From positions 51,655,762-51,719,761 of the forward strand of contig CP136061.1 of NCBI GenBank assembly GCA_032622095.1: DNA of 64,000 nucleotides. The letters run 5' to 3'. Below are positions 21,654-31,021 of this stretch, in pieces. The DNA is from Siphonodentalium dalli (Eukaryota > Mollusca > Scaphopoda > Gadilida > Siphonodentaliidae). Numbering within the stretch: the stretch's first letter is position 1; each line of letters begins with the position of its first letter. A model generated the notes under the pieces. It made no database searches. It was given only the letters and a program-made list of their open reading frames with translations, and was not told the origin of the DNA. The translations under genes and the position numbers were made by a program.

Positions 21654-22742
21654 ATGGCTACCCAACAACAACAATCAGCTGGTGTTCTCGCCCCATTAAC
21701 AGAATCTATCAATTCTCAAATTGCTGCAATGGCCATGACTACGGTGACACAGGTAGTGACGTCATTTGACGGGGACCCCACGAAATACCACGGGTGGGTC
21801 AAGTCGATAGAAAAATGCGCGATCCTAACCGGCGCTAACGAAGCAAAGAAGCCCTATATGGCATTTCAGAGCGCGACGGGCCCCGTATCAGATTTTTTAC
21901 AAAGATATTTGGCCACGAATCCTAACGCCACGTGGCAAGACACAAAAACTGAATTATCTAGTCGATTTGCCGAGATAAATGACATTCAATTCGCCTTTTC
22001 GATGCTAAGAAAAATCAAGCAAAAACAAAACGAAAATTTACATGTGCTTGCCGAACGGATTTTGGAGATCGCGATTGTGGCATACCGAGAGCAGCCCGGC
22101 GGGATCAACGCGGTTGAAGGCCAACTCGTAGGGTTTTATATTGACGCTTTAAGAAGCGACAGTTTGAAAATGAAGTTGATCAGGGATGCGCCGAAGACAC
22201 TAAAATTGGCAGCCGACATCGCCATGCGGGAAATGGGGATCCGACGGGTATTCAACCTACGAACGGGCCGCGAAAATTACAACGAAAACGAACCGGAAGC
22301 AATGGAAATCGATAGTTTCAGAAACAAACGCGCGAGAACAACCTGCGATGTGTGCGCAAGCGATAATCACACGACCCGAGAACACAGATCACGCCCGAGA
22401 CAGGTGCATGTCGATGCGGTGGTTAAACCACGAACGGTCGAATGTTGGACGTGTCAAGGTGATCATTTCGCTCGCGACTGCCCCTTTAAGACCGAAAACC
22501 GGAGGCACGTATCTTGCTGGGTTTGCGAAGGTAACCACTTAGCTAGAAATTGCCCCTCCAAATCCGGAGGTTCGAAGCAAAATCAATGGAACGTGCCGGT
22601 AACGCCACCTAGGGGAATCCGCCGAGATCAGCCGAACCGATCACGTGACATATCCCATGATACACCGCGACACAGCCGGAGATATCCGACATTAAACGAA
22701 CCGCCACGAATGATGACCCCGCCCACATATGCAAAAAACTAA
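21654..22742 (+). CDS. gag: gag polyprotein of LTR element
   Basis: The start is taken as ATG 21654 (ATAATGG, A at -3 and G at +4), giving 362 aa and ending at TAA 22740-22742. The N-terminal two thirds should form the capsid-like shell. The C-terminal part carries two zinc knuckles of the spacing CX2CX3HX4C at residues 264-276 (CWTCQGDHFARDC) and 288-300 (CWVCEGNHLARNC). A preceding degenerate knuckle at 231-244 has H as its last ligand. The C-tail is basic and proline-rich, as expected for RNA binding. Gag is intact. Its stop codon is embedded in the frameshift signal that gives access to pol. Confidence 0.9.
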   Translation: MATQQQQSAGVLAPLTESINSQIAAMAMTTVTQVVTSFDGDPTKYHGWVKSIEKCAILTGANEAKKPYMAFQSATGPVSDFLQRYLATNPNATWQDTKTELSSRFAEINDIQFAFSMLRKIKQKQNENLHVLAERILEIAIVAYREQPGGINAVEGQLVGFYIDALRSDSLKMKLIRDAPKTLKLAADIAMREMGIRRVFNLRTGRENYNENEPEAMEIDSFRNKRARTTCDVCASDNHTTREHRSRPRQVHVDAVVKPRTVECWTCQGDHFARDCPFKTENRRHVSCWVCEGNHLARNCPSKSGGSKQNQWNVPVTPPRGIRRDQPNRSRDISHDTPRHSRRYPTLNEPPRMMTPPTYAKN

Positions 22743-22774
22743 GGAATCCTCTCATTGAGGCCACAAATGGGAGG
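22733..22774 (+). promoter_or_regulatory. -1 ribosomal frameshift signal at gag-pol junction
   Basis: The slippery heptamer A AAA AAC (22733-22739) is in the exact zero-frame register of gag and is followed at once by the gag stop TAA. Eight bases further on, CCTCTCATTG (22748-22757) can pair with CAAATGGGAGG (22764-22774). This gives a 10-bp stem with one bulged A, one G-T pair and a 6-base loop. The pol frame is -1 relative to gag and is open through this point, from 22661. Slippery site, spacing and stem all fit known viral and retroelement -1 signals. Confidence 0.85.
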
Positions 22775-25700
22775 AAATATAACATAAATATTGTAGGGAA
22801 CCCCAGCTCCTGTTTAGTTAGAATAGGTAAAAATAAATATCGCTCATTAGTTGATAGTGGAGCGGAAGTATCATTGATTCACAAACGCGTCTATGACGCA
22901 TTACAGTTCCGACCGAAACTAACTAGGGAACACATCAACCTTAGCTCCGTGAATGGGAAGTCACTGGGCGTACTTGGTAGCGTGGAACTGACCTTCAGAA
23001 TGGCGAAACTAAAATTAACCCATAAATTTTATGTGGCGAATGATATGACCCGGAATATGATCTTGGGGAGGGATTGGTTGACCTCTCGGGGGGTCCGACT
23101 ATATTATGATCTGGGATGCCTCAAGGTCAGTGACGTGTACGTCCCATTGGAATCGGACGCGCACATAGCTTCCCTGCTGAGATTGACCAGCAAGGTTAGC
23201 TTAAAGCCTCAAACATCAACTTTATGTATGGGAAAATCAAAAAACTTAGCTTCTCTTCGCAAGTCGACATTAGTAGAGGTGGCCCAAATCGAGACAGGCT
23301 ACCTAGCGTCAGAACCCGGTCTGGAAATCGGCAGCTCCATTTCTGGGGTGGGCAAGAGGAACAAGGTCCCGGTATTACTCGTCAATAACACCAACAAAAC
23401 GTTTCGCCTACGACGGGGCAGTGTAATCGGCAAGACGGTAGTGTGTGACCCTGGAACCAGCCGCGAAATTAACTCTTTGTCACAAAGCTCCCAGTTCCCG
23501 ACGACCCGTAATTACCGCGACGATGGCTACGCCCTTAGACGCGCCGGCCATAACAGGGGAGACAACTCTAGGTCAGCGCGCGCTACCGGCGAGAAAAGAT
23601 TAAATTTGGCCGAAGTTTCGTGCCCAGAGCGATACCGAGAAACACTGATAAAATTGTTGAAGTCCAACTCGGACATCTTTGCCGACAAAGATACCGAGCT
23701 GACACAGACGAGCACAGTCAAAATGCATATCGACACGGGAAACCACCCTCCGATAAAACTTCGCCCGTATCGCACCCCTTTGAATAAACGACCGGTGGTT
23801 GACGTTGCCATAAATGATATGCTAGAAGCAGACATTATCAGGCCGAGTTCGAGTCCTTACTCAAGTCCGATTGTTATGGTTGATAAGCGCGATGGCACCA
23901 AACGATTTTGCGTCGACTTCAGGCAATTAAATGCCGTAACCAAACCTATGTCATACCCACTTCCGGTTATCGACGATATTTTGGCACTTCTTGGAAAATC
24001 TAAATTCTTCACCGCTATCGATCTCAAAAGCGGTTATTGGCAGTGCCAGGTCGCAGAGGAGGACAAGCAAAAGACGGCATTCGCTTGCCACCGAGGTCTT
24101 TTTGAATTCAACTCCATGCCTTTTGGGCTCCGGAACGCTGGAGGGGTTTTCTCCCAGCTGATGGCCCAGGTGTTATGTGGGATGGGTGATTACGCCATTG
24201 CCTACTTAGACGACGTCCTCATCTACAGCGAGTCCCTAGAATTACACTTGGAACATATCCAGAAAGTCTTTGACAAGTTGCGCCAACATACACTGAAATT
24301 AAAATTAAAAAAGTGCCAATTCCTAAAGCAAGAAACACGGTATTTGGGTTTTATAATTGATACCGACGGCGTCCGACCTGACCCCGACAAGGTCAAGGCC
24401 ATCCGGTCGCTTGTGCCCCCAACATCAGTAAAAGAAGTACGTTCCTTCATTGGCATGAGCAACTACTACCGCAGATTTGTCCCCTCATTTTCGCAAATCG
24501 CTGAACCTTTGGTACAGCTTACAAAAAAATATGCCAAATTCAAATGGGACCAAGCTTGCCAAATTTCGTTTGACAAACTAAAAGAAAATCTCACGGCAGT
24601 GCCTCTCCTGGCCTACCCAAATACGGCCACGCCCTATACATTGTATACTGATGCAAGCGACCTTTGCATCGGTGCCTGTCTGACCCAGTTGGGCTCAGAT
24701 GGCGTTGAAGAACCAATTTATTATCTCTCACACAAACTTAGTGATACTCAAACCCGATGGCCAACTGTGGAGAAAGAGGCATATGCAATTCACTTCGCAT
24801 TACAAAGGTTGGACCATTACCTTCATAACGCCACTTTCACGATAAAAACAGATCATAAACCATTGAAGTATCTCTTGGAATCCCCCATGCAGAACAAGAA
24901 AATTCAACAGTGGGCTTTGGGCATAACTGGATATAACTGTAACATTGAGTACATAGCTGGCCCAGATAATCACTGCGCAGACCTGCTCAGTCGAACGCCA
25001 CCTAATGCTTATACGGAACAAGAGAAGGCAGAAGTAGAGGTAGATATCAACGACAATAACTTTACTGTCGCCGAGACCCAAGCGGAAATCGCCGCCTTGA
25101 ATTCGTCTCGATTTAAACCCAAAGACTTCGCAAGCTGCGAGGTAACCCCAAAGGAACTGCCGAATAAAACTCAAATTGGTCAGGCTTACCAACCTACTAA
25201 TCTACTGTTCAACAAGCCAGGCTTCAACATGCTTGAGGAACAAAAGAAAGACCCGGAAATTGCGTCAGTTCTGGAGGCCCTCGACAAAGGCGAGGACACC
25301 CGGAATGACAAACACTTGATGATTGACGGGGTACTCTATTACCTCTCGAGTGCTGACGCAGAACCGACCCCACGCCTTTGGGTGCCCGCACATCTTCAAA
25401 CCAACATAATCCAACAATACCACGATGATAACGGCCACGTGGGAGTAGACAAAACGCATGATGCGATTAGGTCGAAATATTTTTGGCCCAGACTGTACAA
25501 GGAACTAAACTGTTACGTTGGAAAGTGCGTGACCTGCCAAGTCAGGTCTCTGCAAAAACAATCCCCTAAAATGCAAATAACGGACACGCCCCCCTACCCT
25601 TTTGCCAAAATTGGGTTGGACCTATCAGGGCCCTACCCCACGTCGCTATCGGGTAACCGCTACATTATCAGCTTCATAGACTTATATAGCGGGTGGGCAG

Positions 25701-26971
25701 AAGCGTTTCCGGTCAAGGACAAGTCAGCCGATAACGTTGTTCATCTCTTGATCGACGAGATATTCCCGCGACATGGATGCCCTCTAGAAATAATAACCGA
25801 TAACGGCAGTGAGAACATTAATTACAAGGTCAGGGACACTCTGAAGGCTTTGAACATTCACCACGTGACTACGTCTTATTATCACCCCCAGAGCAACAGT
25901 AGAGTGGAGAGATTTCACAGGACTTTTAAAGACATTGTCTCAAAGAAAGTGGCAGACCAAATAAACACGTGGGACGTCCATTTAAATCAAGCACTAGCTG
26001 CGATTCGATTTAACAAAAATGAAACTTCAAAATTCTCCCCCTTTTTCTTGTTGTACAATCGAGACGTCGTGTTCCCAATAGACAATCTCCTAAAACCCAG
26101 GCGTAAATACGCGGGAGAAGATTACCATCAGATAGCGCTGCAACAACAGCACAAATCCTTTATGATGGTACACAAACACGTGAAACAGGCGAAACGCCAA
26201 CAAGCAGCGAAATTTAACAAAAAGGCCACAGACACCAAATTCGAGATTGGCGAGGCCGTCTATGTGAAGAATCATTTACGAAAAAGCAAACTTGAAAGCA
26301 AATGGAAACCCTACTTCCGCATAACCAAGCAAATAACGCCCGTTACTTTCGAGTTAAGGAATCAATTAACTGGGAAAGTCACACAATCCCATGCTGAACA
26401 TATGCGCAAAGCCAACCTGGAATGGGAAATCCCCAAAACTGACAACAACAAGCGTGCTCAAACGTATGTTGTTCCCCCCGAAGACGAAGATAGCGACGTT
26501 CCTGCCCCTAACCCTGTGGGTGGGTCTTCTGGCGATGAAACAGAACCATTACCAGATGATGTAATCGCTCGATATCGGAGACAATGTTCGGACTCCGATG
26601 ACGAAGATGTCCCTTTAAGCGAGCTTAAGATGCGCTTACAGCGTAGGAAAACGCGACTCGCGCGCTCAGAGCCGCTACAAAACCCTGACTCGTCCATGGA
26701 CGAGAGACCAGAGCCGAGTGCCAAGGCACGACGCGCTCCAGCGCCTCGTCGAAACGGGCGCAAAGTAACAAAGATGTTTACAAGTGATGACAGCTCAGAG
26801 GATGAGTTAATGGAAGTGGCCGCCATTGAACAAAACCCTCGTGAATCTAGGCCCGTACCGGCCCCTCGCAAGTGTAAGCAGCTCATGAATGGAGCGAGCA
26901 TCAACTTAATAGGCAAACCGTCGCTTCAAGCCCTGCTATCAGCGATAATAATAGAGTGCTCGAAACAGTGA
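22739..26971 (+). CDS. pol: pol: protease, reverse transcriptase, RNase H, integrase
   Basis: Expressed as a gag-pol fusion by -1 frameshifting; it has no conventional ATG at its start. Aspartic protease: active-site DSGA at 22853-22864 and ILGRDWL near 23057. Reverse transcriptase: VDFRQLN and FTAIDLKSGYWQ blocks, then catalytic YLDD at 24203-24214. RNase H follows, with YTDAS near 24645. Integrase: HHCC zinc module (about 25420-25545) and the DDE triad D 25619, D 25799, E 25907. A GPY/F-like stretch (KWKPYF) comes after it, and there is no chromodomain. The last ~170 residues are acidic, serine-rich and basic in patches, with SH3-type PxxPR motifs (PVPAPRK). The frame is uninterrupted. It copies element RNA into DNA and integrates it. 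Confidence 0.95.
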   Translation, partial: LRNPLIEATNGRKYNINIVGNPSSCLVRIGKNKYRSLVDSGAEVSLIHKRVYDALQFRPKLTREHINLSSVNGKSLGVLGSVELTFRMAKLKLTHKFYVANDMTRNMILGRDWLTSRGVRLYYDLGCLKVSDVYVPLESDAHIASLLRLTSKVSLKPQTSTLCMGKSKNLASLRKSTLVEVAQIETGYLASEPGLEIGSSISGVGKRNKVPVLLVNNTNKTFRLRRGSVIGKTVVCDPGTSREINSLSQSSQFPTTRNYRDDGYALRRAGHNRGDNSRSARATGEKRLNLAEVSCPERYRETLIKLLKSNSDIFADKDTELTQTSTVKMHIDTGNHPPIKLRPYRTPLNKRPVVDVAINDMLEADIIRPSSSPYSSPIVMVDKRDGTKRFCVDFRQLNAVTKPMSYPLPVIDDILALLGKSKFFTAIDLKSGYWQCQVAEEDKQKTAFACHRGLFEFNSMPFGLRNAGGVFSQLMAQVLCGMGDYAIAYLDDVLIYSESLELHLEHIQKVFDKLRQHTLKLKLKKCQFLKQETRYLGFIIDTDGVRPDPDKVKAIRSLVPPTSVKEVRSFIGMSNYYRRFVPSFSQIAEPLVQLTKKYAKFKWDQACQISFDKLKENLTAVPLLAYPNTATPYTLYTDASDLCIGACLTQLGSDGVEEPIYYLSHKLSDTQTRWPTVEKEAYAIHFALQRLDHYLHNATFTIKTDHKPLKYLLESPMQNKKIQQWALGITGYNCNIEYIAGPDNHCADLLSRTPPNAYTEQEKAEVEVDINDNNFTVAETQAEIAALNSSRFKPKDFASCEVTPKELPNKTQIGQAYQPTNLLFNKPGFNMLEEQKKDPEIASVLEALDKGEDTRNDKHLMIDGVLYYLSSADAEPTPRLWVPAHLQTNIIQQYHDDNGHVGVDKTHDAIRSKYFWPRLYKELNCYVGKCVTCQVRSLQKQSPKMQITDTPPYPFAKIGLDLSGPYPTSLSGNRYIISFIDLYSGWAEAFPVKDKSADNVVHLLIDEIFPRHGCPLEIITDNGSENINYKVRDTLKALNIHHVTTSYYHPQSNSRVERFHRTFKDIVSKKVADQINTWDVHLNQALAAIRFNKNETSKFSPFFLLYNRDVVFPIDNLLKPRRKYAGEDYHQIALQQQHKSFMMVHKHVKQAKRQQAAKFNKKATDTKFEIGEAVYVKNHLRKSKLESKWKPYFRITKQITPVTFELRNQLTGKVTQSHAEHMRKANLEWEIPKTDNNKRAQTYVVPPEDEDSDVPAPNPVGGSSGDETEPLPDDVIARYRRQCSDSDDEDVPLSELKMRLQRRKTRLARSEPLQNPDSSMDERPEPSAKARRAPAPRRNGRKVTKMFTSDDSSEDELMEVAAIEQNPRESRPVPAPRKCKQLMNGASINLIGKPSLQALLSAIIIECSKQ

Positions 26972-27158
26972 CCTGGGGTCCATTACAGAAGAAATGCGAC
27001 CCTACCCTTAACTGGCTTATTGGCAAACCTAACCTGGCTTCGTAAATGTTGAAAATAGTTAGCCCGACGCCCCAGACCGAATCGCGAATAAATAGTCATG
27101 TTCGGATCAATGACAGGTCGCGCGCCCCATGAAACCCGGCACGTACGCATGGCGATTT

Positions 27159-27168
27159 AATAAATAAA
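27159..27168 (+). terminator. Two overlapping AATAAA signals after pol
   Basis: AATAAA occurs at 27159 and again at 27163, about 190 bp after the pol stop and before the accessory ORFs. It could cause partial early polyadenylation separating gag-pol from the 3' ORFs. Use of the site is unproven. Confidence 0.35.
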
Positions 27169-27331
27169 GCTTTGAACTTTACAATCACGCGCCGAGAGAT
27201 AACGAGCACCACGGCGACGTGCACACCGCCACCCTTAGGGTTACTACGTTAAGCGAATCCCGCACAAATCAAGCGCGATCGAAAATATGCTCACGACTGA
27301 CTTAGTGAACGAAAAAGTATTACCCCAATGA

Positions 27332-27622
27332 ATGGTAGAGATGGCCAGGGTGGTATTTTGCCCTAGTAACGTAGTTACAGTAGTAATTTTCATTATCTTG
27401 ACCCACCGATTCTGGTGGAAATTTGTTAAACATCAGTTGCCAAGGTTAGCCATTATGTATAATAAGCAGTTAGACCAGCGACCTGAGGATATCCTGAATG
27501 CCGTGTTCAAAGAACCCATCGACGAAGCAATGGAGACGGATGCACCAAAGCCGTCTGCGCTATTCCGGGACAACACTCAGGAACGCCTACATGTATATCC
27601 AATTATAGCCGTCAGAGGCTGA
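27332..27622 (+). CDS. Accessory ORF A: short membrane-anchored protein
   Basis: 96 aa from ATG 27332 to TGA. Residues 7-24 are strongly hydrophobic (VVFCPSNVVTVVIFIILT) and are followed by aromatic/basic HRFWWKFVKH. This is a probable uncleaved signal anchor or single membrane helix. The remaining ~65 residues are polar, with an acidic stretch (EAMETDAPKP). No fusion peptide, glycosylation cluster or long ectodomain is present, so it is not a recognisable envelope glycoprotein. It lies in the place where env sits in env-bearing Ty3/gypsy elements. Function unknown. Intactness in a young element argues that it is maintained. Confidence 0.5.
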   Translation: MVEMARVVFCPSNVVTVVIFIILTHRFWWKFVKHQLPRLAIMYNKQLDQRPEDILNAVFKEPIDEAMETDAPKPSALFRDNTQERLHVYPIIAVRG

Positions 27623-28082
27623 CCACATCTGTGGCGGATTTGGATTAGTATTAATTATGTATCGTATATTAATGTATTCCGAATTTCCTTCGTAATTATT
27701 GTTGCGCGGATATCAGAATCATTTGCATGTATATAGACATTTATGCATTTCATATATTTCAAATATTAATTGTTGCATAACGATGGCCAGGGTATTATAG
27801 TTGTATAATCATCAGAATGATTATAGCAATCGTTGAATAGGGACTATAAATCCCGACATTCGGTCATAAGTTTTGATGATTGAAATCAATCACCCCGACT
27901 TATCTTGTGTTTAACTGTTCGTCAACCAATCCATCTATATAATTAGTTGTAAATTCCATTTTCGTATTGGGCCGATCTGACGACCCTCAAGCGATACCGA
28001 TAAATTGGAAAAGTAACCATTGTGTATACTGACTGTGTCATTTGTTCTCAAACCTCACACAAATATCCGTTTGAGTATTACA
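27623..28082 (+). other. Spacer between accessory ORFs
   Basis: AT-rich and non-coding. It ends with the possible acceptor TATTACAG at 28076-28083 just before the second accessory ORF. Confidence 0.4.
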
Positions 28083-28090
28083 GGCTGACC

Positions 28091-28612
28091 ATGGCGGTGG
28101 AACAAGGGTCGACCAGTTGTCAGAACCTACCCCCATACTCGGACATTGAGGACGAAAATACCTCGACATCCGATGATGACGATATGACACCCAATTCAGA
28201 TGCACGACCATCCACCAGCAGGCGGCCGCATGAAAGCTACCTCGACATGATGCCGCGCATGCAGTCACCCACATCCTACAACCAGCCATGGGTACAGCCT
28301 TACAACGAGCATAGACGATATTACGCGATGCAGTCACCTCCCCCGCCTTACAGCCCGCCCAGAGAATCTGAAGATGCACTCATCGACATCGACCCCGATT
28401 GGTACTACTTCACGGACGAACACCGACAGCCGATCCAGACTCGCCAGCGAACCTACGCTAGAGCACGACAGCAGCCGTACCAACGACACCGACGGACATA
28501 CGAACAACAGAGGCCTCTCATTCACCGATGCCGCTGTTGCGAAACACTTCGACGAATCATCGACCTGCTGCGCAGCGACGAATTGGACTTGCGATTTCAA
28601 GATCAACTTTAA
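28091..28612 (+). CDS. Accessory ORF B: acidic, proline/tyrosine-rich protein with PPPY motif
   Basis: 173 aa from ATG 28091 (GACCATGG, a good context just after a possible splice acceptor) to TAA. The frame is open further upstream but without an ATG. The N-terminus has an LPPY followed by an acidic run (SDDDD). Residues 84-87 are PPPY inside PPPPYSPP, matching the PPxY late-domain motif that binds WW domains of NEDD4-type ubiquitin ligases. The C-terminus is Arg/Gln-rich with a cysteine cluster (HRCRCCE) and a leucine-rich end. No transmembrane segment is seen and no family is recognised. A role in budding, trafficking or gag regulation is conjecture. The gag of this element lacks an obvious PPxY of its own. 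Confidence 0.5.
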   Translation: MAVEQGSTSCQNLPPYSDIEDENTSTSDDDDMTPNSDARPSTSRRPHESYLDMMPRMQSPTSYNQPWVQPYNEHRRYYAMQSPPPPYSPPRESEDALIDIDPDWYYFTDEHRQPIQTRQRTYARARQQPYQRHRRTYEQQRPLIHRCRCCETLRRIIDLLRSDELDLRFQDQL

Positions 28613-28614
28613 AT

Positions 28615-28633
28615 CGAAAAAGTGAAGGAGTAA
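28615..28633 (+). promoter_or_regulatory. Polypurine tract before 3' LTR
   Basis: The purine-rich run GAAAAAGTGAAGGAG lies directly before TAA and the TG start of the 3' LTR. This is the expected site for plus-strand priming. Confidence 0.75.
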
Positions 28634-29382
28634 TGTGCCAAGACAACCACAGGGACATAACTTTCAACCCGGGAAGAAGATAGGAAATCTCTGTCAGAGG
28701 GGCGCTCGATTACCACACATATCAGCGTCGCTGTTGACCACATCTAGATCACAAAAGTACTGAGCACCAAATCGAATTAGCGAGCGTCCATGCAATAACA
28801 TAGGGAAATGATTTGTGGAGTAAACAGAACACGGTCTTGAGGATTATCAAGACCAGATGTATCGCCTAGAAAGCTACTGAAACCAGGAGAGTTAATAGGA
28901 CCCATGGGGAGATGACGATAACTCAATTACCCTAAGTACGATGAACCGACGCGCCGTGAAAATACACATGGCCGTGATTAGCAGACACTGGGTATTTTAG
29001 GAAGAAGAAGCCGACATGATAAGACAGTTCTAACCAGCTACCCGATAGTAACAACAAATTCTCGGACGCCAGAGAAAAGCAGCTAGAAGGATGGATGAAG
29101 ATACAAGGTAAACATGATGATCTTGTGATCCTAACAACATCTCACTGATGCGCCGGCGGAAGAAGAACATGAGACGACAGGAAGATAAACTCAACCGGAA
29201 CTCAACCGAGTAGAAGACAAGCAGATACATCCAACCTATGAAGACGGAAGAAGATCCCAACCCAAGCAGACGACAGGAAGAGAAACCCAGATACCCATGA
29301 TTGAACATTATTGACTTTGTTATATATAAATAATCAAACCGTTCTGATAGCCTTAAGAGTTATATGTACCCGTATTGGCACA
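28634..29382 (+). repeat. 3' LTR
   Basis: 749 bp from TGTGCCAA to TTGGCACA, indistinguishable by eye from the 5' LTR. It is followed by the right target duplication ACTG (29383-29386). Confidence 0.95.
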
Positions 29383-29386
29383 ACTG

Positions 29387-29917
29387 TTCTTGCGATTATA
29401 GATATAAATATATTTCTTAAAAAAGAATTAAGCATAGTTCAATATATGATTTTATTTCAGAGAATTCAAGAAAGAAAACTGATGTAATTTGTTCAAGTAG
29501 AAATGCGGAATCATCTCCATGTTATAACTTATAGTCCAGATTGTCATGATTTTACCTGAAGTTAATTTAACACAATGTTTCGTAGGAGGAATACGTACAT
29601 TATCTCATTCTAAACACCATAACAAAATACACACAAAAAAGAATCAAGAAAACATATATGGTGAATGTTGATAAATCTGTCGTAAATTTGGTAAACTATT
29701 CAATATTTTGTAGAAAACAAATCATGTTGTTGTTTTGTCCATTTTGTAGATTTTACAATCCTGATTACAGAACATAAATGATCCGTTGGGCAAGTTGTAG
29801 CTCTAAACTCGGAGTTTATCTAATTAGTTCGGAACCTATGTTGTTCAGAATAAGCTAAATTCAATATTTTATGCTCAGCATATACCGATACCACTGGTCT
29901 GCGGTTTTCCTTTTCAG
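29387..29917. other. Intron end between LTR element and PAN exon
   Basis: AT-rich non-coding DNA ending in a strong pyrimidine tract and acceptor, TTTTCCTTTTCAG (29905-29917). Confidence 0.5.
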
Positions 29918-30136
29918 GGAATTACCGCAAACTCGGTGGTGAAAAATCATCTGGGCAACCCATATATATCTACGTCGAATGTCCGAAGCGTGCTCGAATG
30001 CTCTTTATTGTGCATGAAGATGACGGAAGTGTGCAAGACATTCAACTACCATACATCAACATCAGAGTGTCAGCATCTCTCAACCATCGATGCCACAGTA
30101 ACAGCTGACGGATGGTCACACCATACGCCATGTTAA
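29918..30136 (+). CDS. Secreted PAN/apple-like protein, last exon
   Basis: Open from the acceptor in phase 0 for 72 codons to TAA (30134-30136). It shows a PAN/apple-like cysteine pattern: ECSLLC, then VCKTFNY, then SECQHL, and a final cysteine just before the stop (HTPC). The 'C..FNY...C' core is characteristic of PAN/apple folds, which bind proteins or carbohydrates outside cells. With exon 17632-17682 the product would be 89 aa including the signal peptide, that is, one PAN-like domain and nothing else. Alternatively, this is the last exon of a longer multi-PAN protein with other exons not recognised. A second frame is also open over most of the exon but lacks the cysteine pattern. Confidence 0.6.
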   Translation, partial: GITANSVVKNHLGNPYISTSNVRSVLECSLLCMKMTEVCKTFNYHTSTSECQHLSTIDATVTADGWSHHTPC

Positions 30137-31020
30137 CCATTTTAATAAATGGACACTCCCATTCAGTTACAACATCATAAATTGGACTGGTCTATCCTTC
30201 ATTTTGAGTGGTGTTCAGGGTTCACGAGCAATCGAATAGATAATACCAGTGCAGAAGGATTCGTATTAATTGATGGGAAATGATCAGACAATATGTTTAA
30301 CAAATGACCTGGCCTAACAAATGGCCTTGTAGCGTGAGAGGGATAACTAATTGTAAAATCTTTCTAATTAAGTTCTATGTTCGCCCCAGTTTACGTAATT
30401 TTGCTTTCCTAATGTTCATCGCGATTTATATCGTAAATCTATTCGTCGTGTTCGTACTATTTCATCAGTTTGATCCGTTTTATTTCACAGATCGCTTTGC
30501 TGATCTGTAACTTTCATAGTTGTAAATATTACGGGAAATCCTACGTGCCGCGTGATGTACGTTGCTATGCTATTTGTAACGGCCTTGGTTGGGTATAAAT
30601 ACCGACCAACCGCCAAAGTAGCTGGCTTTCAACTTTCTCTCTCGGCATAGCAACTTACGTCACTTTGTCAACAACGATGCAAGGGCATTCCAACGACTTT
30701 CATTACAATCTAGCTCAATTCCAAGCGTATATCAGCCGTATTTCCATACGCATCCCGGCGACAGAAGAATATCATGCTAGGCTACTATTATAGAGATCAC
30801 ACAGCTAGCAATCTTGGTGATTGCACTTTCCGTTTAGGTAATTTCAACGCATATTTTATGCACTTTTCGACTTGGTCAATTTCTCCACAGTTCAGACTTC
30901 AGTCGAAGTCATTCTTTATTCTTATTCTTAGTACATTTGTAGTATAGGTTAGTTCTTGCGTTAGCCTGTGAGGAATAATGGTACTCTAGTCATGCTATCC
31001 ATCCAGGACTGGTAGGAGGT
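30137..31020 (+). other. 3' flank with a promoter-like TATA segment
   Basis: TATAAATA at 30594-30601 is followed 75 bases later by an ATG (30676) opening 38 codons (MQGHSNDFHYNLAQF...). No known domain is visible. Near 30965 a 16-base segment, CCTGTGAGGAATAATG, recurs inverted near 31580. This hints that 30.5-31.6 kb is part of a mobile element. Not called as a gene. Confidence 0.3.
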
Positions 31021-31021
31021 A

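Larger units (their letters stand above)
20794..29382 (+). mobile_element. Complete Ty3/gypsy-type LTR retrotransposon with accessory ORFs
   Basis: This 8589-bp element is bounded by two 749-bp LTRs and the target duplication ACTG (20790-20793 and 29383-29386). In order it holds: 5' LTR, a tRNA-Tyr-like primer site, gag, a -1 frameshift signal, protease, reverse transcriptase, RNase H, integrase, two extra small ORFs, a purine tract and the 3' LTR. The domain order RT-RNase H-IN is that of Metaviridae; no chromodomain is seen after integrase. Identical-looking LTRs and uninterrupted frames indicate a recent, possibly still competent insertion. It lies in sense in the large intron of the proposed PAN-protein gene, 535 bp before the last exon. 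Confidence 0.95.

Noticed and set aside
29918-30110. Alternative open frame in the PAN exon
   Set aside because: Open but lacks the cysteine pattern, and it ends earlier. The PAN-like frame matches the splice phase.
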